64,000 nucleotides of DNA from Stomorhina lunata (taxonomy: Eukaryota > Arthropoda > Insecta > Diptera > Rhiniidae): the NCBI GenBank assembly GCA_933228675.1, contig OW121741.1, positions 114,214,123-114,278,122 on the forward strand. Direction: 5' to 3'. Under the pieces are notes generated by a model. It saw only the letters and a program-made list of their open reading frames with translations. It did not search any database and was not told the origin of the DNA. Positions 61,760 through 64,000 of the stretch are shown here, one piece after another; position 1 is the stretch's first letter; the number at the start of each line of letters is the position of its first letter. The position numbers and the translations under genes were made by a program.

Positions 61760-62586
61760 TATACCCTTCACCACCATAGGTGGAAAGGGTATTATAAGTT
61801 TGAGCTGATGTATGTAACGCATAGAAATATTTGTCTTAGACCCACCTTTTAGCATACCAATAGGCTTAGAATCAGTTTCTGAGTCGATTTAGCGATGTCC
61901 GTCCGTCCGTCTGGCTGGCTGGACGGCTGGCTGGACGGCTGGCTGGATGGCTGGCTGGACCCCCATGTAAACCTTGTAATCAAACTACAGGTCGCAATTC
62001 TAAAGATAATTTGATGAAATTTGGCAAAGATCATTTTCGATAATAGGACCATGGCTATTGAAATTCGTCAAAATCGGTCCATTATTTATGGTACCTCCCA
62101 TAGGTCCAACTTCCAGGAATTGATATATTGGCCACAAATATCAATCATGAAATTTAAATCAAATACTGTTTGTGTAAACTTTAATCACTGTACCAAATTT
62201 CGTTCAAATCGGTCCACATTTGACCATAGCTCCCATACAATCTTTTCATTAAAAACGCGCTTAATGAGACAAAAATCACTAAAAAGCTCGTAAATCTAAA
62301 GATAATGAGAATTTAAAGTACATATATTTTTTGCATACATAACTTTTGTGACTACTGTAATCAATTTGTCAAATTTCGGGATAATCGGTCCACATTTGAC
62401 CCTAGCTCTCATATAAATCCAAGTGACGGAAACAGCTTAAATATATAGGTTTTGAGAAAATGTTGGTATGATTTCAAAATTTTGCAAATATTTGTCTTTA
62501 TACAGGAAAAATAATTCCTTTGACCTTAGAGGTGAAGGATATCGTATGGTCGGGCTTGACCGACTATAGCACTTTCTTACTTGTTT
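61760..62586 (-). mobile_element. Family B, full-length copy of about 826 bp
   Basis: From TATACCCTTCACCACCATAG to GCTTGACCGACTATAGCACT and TTCTTACTTG. Internal features are a GGCTGGCTGGACGGCT-type microsatellite (61911-61960) and repeated words TCGGTCCACATTTGACC with AGCTCCCAT. It has no coding capacity or terminal inverted repeats. It interrupts another copy of the same family, which fixes its ends. The mechanism class is unknown to me. Confidence 0.75.
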
Positions 62587-62828
62587 TTGTAGCAACTGTA
62601 ATCAGTTTGCCAGATTTCGAGATAATCGGTAAAAATTTGACCCAGCCTCTCATATAAGTCCAAATGACAGAAATAGCTTGAATATATAAGTTTTTAGAAA
62701 ATGTTTGTATGATGGCAAAATTTAGAAAATATTTGTCCTTATACAGGAAAAAGAATACCTTTGATCTTAGCGGTGAAGGGTATCATATGATCGGGCTTGA
62801 CCAACTATAGCACTGTCTTACTTGTTTC
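62587..62828 (-). mobile_element. Family B, right part of the interrupted copy
   Basis: Begins TTTGTAGCAACTGTAATCAG, exactly where the left part at 61759 would continue in the family consensus, and ends GGCTTGACCAACTATAGCAC followed by TGTCTTACTTG. Confidence 0.7.
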
Positions 62829-64000
62829 TAAATCAATTGCTGCCAATTTGGTTTGTGAAATTTTAAATTTCAAAAACTAAGTTCAACCTAATGTATTTGA
62901 CCAGAAAAAAATCAAATATGATTGAAGTATTTATTAAATTTTCGAAAGCTAATATTTCAAAATTTTTCTTGAAATACCAGAATTAATAAAAATAAATAGC
63001 ACAACAAAGAAATATTCAAATTATTAAGCCAATGAATATACATGATAAATAGCTCCATATTTATGTATATATAGGAGTGCTTAACCCTTATCCTGTATTA
63101 ATGGGTCAAAATTACCCAAAGAGTTTAATTTGCTCATTATTTTTTTAAATGCACTGATATTTTTAAATTTTGTACGATTATTGTTAGGAATTACTACTAC
63201 AATTAAAATTCTTATTTTTGTAGACCATTTGACAAATCGTTTTTAAAAAAACTTAAGCAATTTGAACATTTAGTTTAAAATATTTGAATGTTTTGAATTT
63301 TGCAAAATTGACCCACAAATGTTATATGCTTTTTAAATACAGGACAAGTGGTAAAAAAGGCAGTATAATTTATTGATCTAAAATAAAAAAAAATACATTC
63401 TATTGTCTGTTTGTCTATTCCTCAGTCTAGATTTGACATAACACCTTAGTGTTTTTAACTTCAAAATCATTGTTTCTAAAGTTTGTTTTTGTATTCTTTT
63501 TAAAGAAATTCAATCAAAATTTGTCTATGCCAAAAAAAAATAAATTTGATTTATTGCAGCCAACTTATTGTTTATGTATTGTAGACAATACAGTAAATGC
63601 ACATTTCAAACTAAAATCAATAAATTTTACTTATAAATTCCTATTCAAAGAATATAACACATACAAAACTTTTAAATAAAGTTAAAACTATTTGTATGGA
63701 ATATTTAAAGTTTTCTCAGAGTTTAAGTTAAATGCCAGAATAAAAAAAAAGTTCCATAGTTATTAATTTGATTTTGCTTTTGTTGATGTAAGTAAAAGTT
63801 TGTAAATTGTAGCCAATAGATAAAAAAAGTATCTTTTAAAAGAAAATTTATTTTTCATAAAATTTCAGTAATTCGAAATATTTATGTTAAATTGATTTAA
63901 AATATGTGCATATGTATATGCTAAGAAAATCAATAAAATATCTATTAAAATTGCTATAAATAGTAGAAATTAAAAATTTTGTTGAATTAATTTTAAGTTT
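62829..64000. other. Intergenic, nothing certain beyond one decayed TTAA element
   Basis: AT-rich sequence to the window end. The frame at 63449-63679 is Lys/Phe/Asn-rich with no motif and probably chance. Confidence 0.45.
63085..63352. mobile_element. Possible decayed TTAA element, 268 bp
   Basis: Left: TTAA at 63081 followed by CCCTTATCCTGTATT and then GGGTCAAAATTACCC. Right: inverted match ATACAGGACAAGTGG ending at about 63352, with TTGACCCAC inside. The layout (CCCTT end, then a GGGTCA..TGACCC-like word) resembles the nested element at 46121-47952. The right TTAA is degraded to GTAA, so the call is tentative. Confidence 0.4.

Noticed and set aside
61466..61855. Small minus-strand frames in family B, which could suggest a coding transposon
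   Set aside because: The frames differ between copies and are not preserved at homologous positions, so the family looks non-coding.

Overview
This is an AT-rich (about 70-75 % A+T) eukaryotic window with almost no coding density. It is dominated by transposable elements and tandem repeats. The short-intron, TATA-plus-initiator gene style, the repertoire of non-LTR retrotransposons (RTE-like, I/R1-like, jockey-like), the TTAA-inserting DNA elements and the short interspersed families fit a large dipteran genome, probably a calyptrate fly. That placement is inference from style and family recognition, with no database search. The 200-N block inside a satellite shows it is a draft assembly.

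Layout. 1-0.6 kb: decayed AT minisatellite. 2.3-3.2 kb: foldback element. 3.2-5.8 and 6.7-9.2 kb: two copies of a dispersed repeat (family A), carrying three nested DNA elements, two of them with target duplications and an empty site visible in the window. 9.65-9.93 kb: tRNA-derived SINE, followed by a family B repeat. 10.7-11.1 kb: remnant of a Tc1/mariner-type transposase. 12.5 kb: (AAT)n. 13.7-14.5 kb: TTAA-flanked piggyBac-like element. 16.0-16.95 kb: 465-bp tandem duplication. 17-19 kb: 29-bp minisatellite. 19.9-22 kb: two family B copies. 22.1-23.4 kb: the one convincing gene, a secreted Gly/His-rich protein on the minus strand. 23.4-24.7 and 26.5-27.5 kb: two arrays of one 31-bp palindromic minisatellite; 28.4-29.7 kb: another ~31-bp minisatellite. 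31.2-44.2 kb: about 100 copies of a 125-bp satellite with higher-order structure. 44.5-50.2 kb: a TTAA element with three other DNA elements inserted in it, one holding a jockey-like RT fragment. 51.0-54.7 kb: decayed I/R1-type LINE interrupted by a ~153-bp tandem repeat. 56.1-59.6 kb: nearly full-length decayed RTE-like LINE whose 3' tail matches the SINE tail at 9.8-9.93 kb. 59.6-62.8 kb: family B copies, including B inserted in B. The rest is AT-rich intergenic sequence in which I see nothing.

There is no operon-like functional set. The biology is genome dynamics: several cut-and-paste families (TTAA and 8-bp-duplication types) inserted into one another in a readable order, a probable LINE/SINE pair sharing a 3' tail, and satellites at several stages of amplification. 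The most distinctive structures are the 5.7-kb transposon nest, the satellite with old monomer subtypes at both edges and young homogenised ones inside, and the palindromic ~31-bp minisatellites around the Gly-rich gene.
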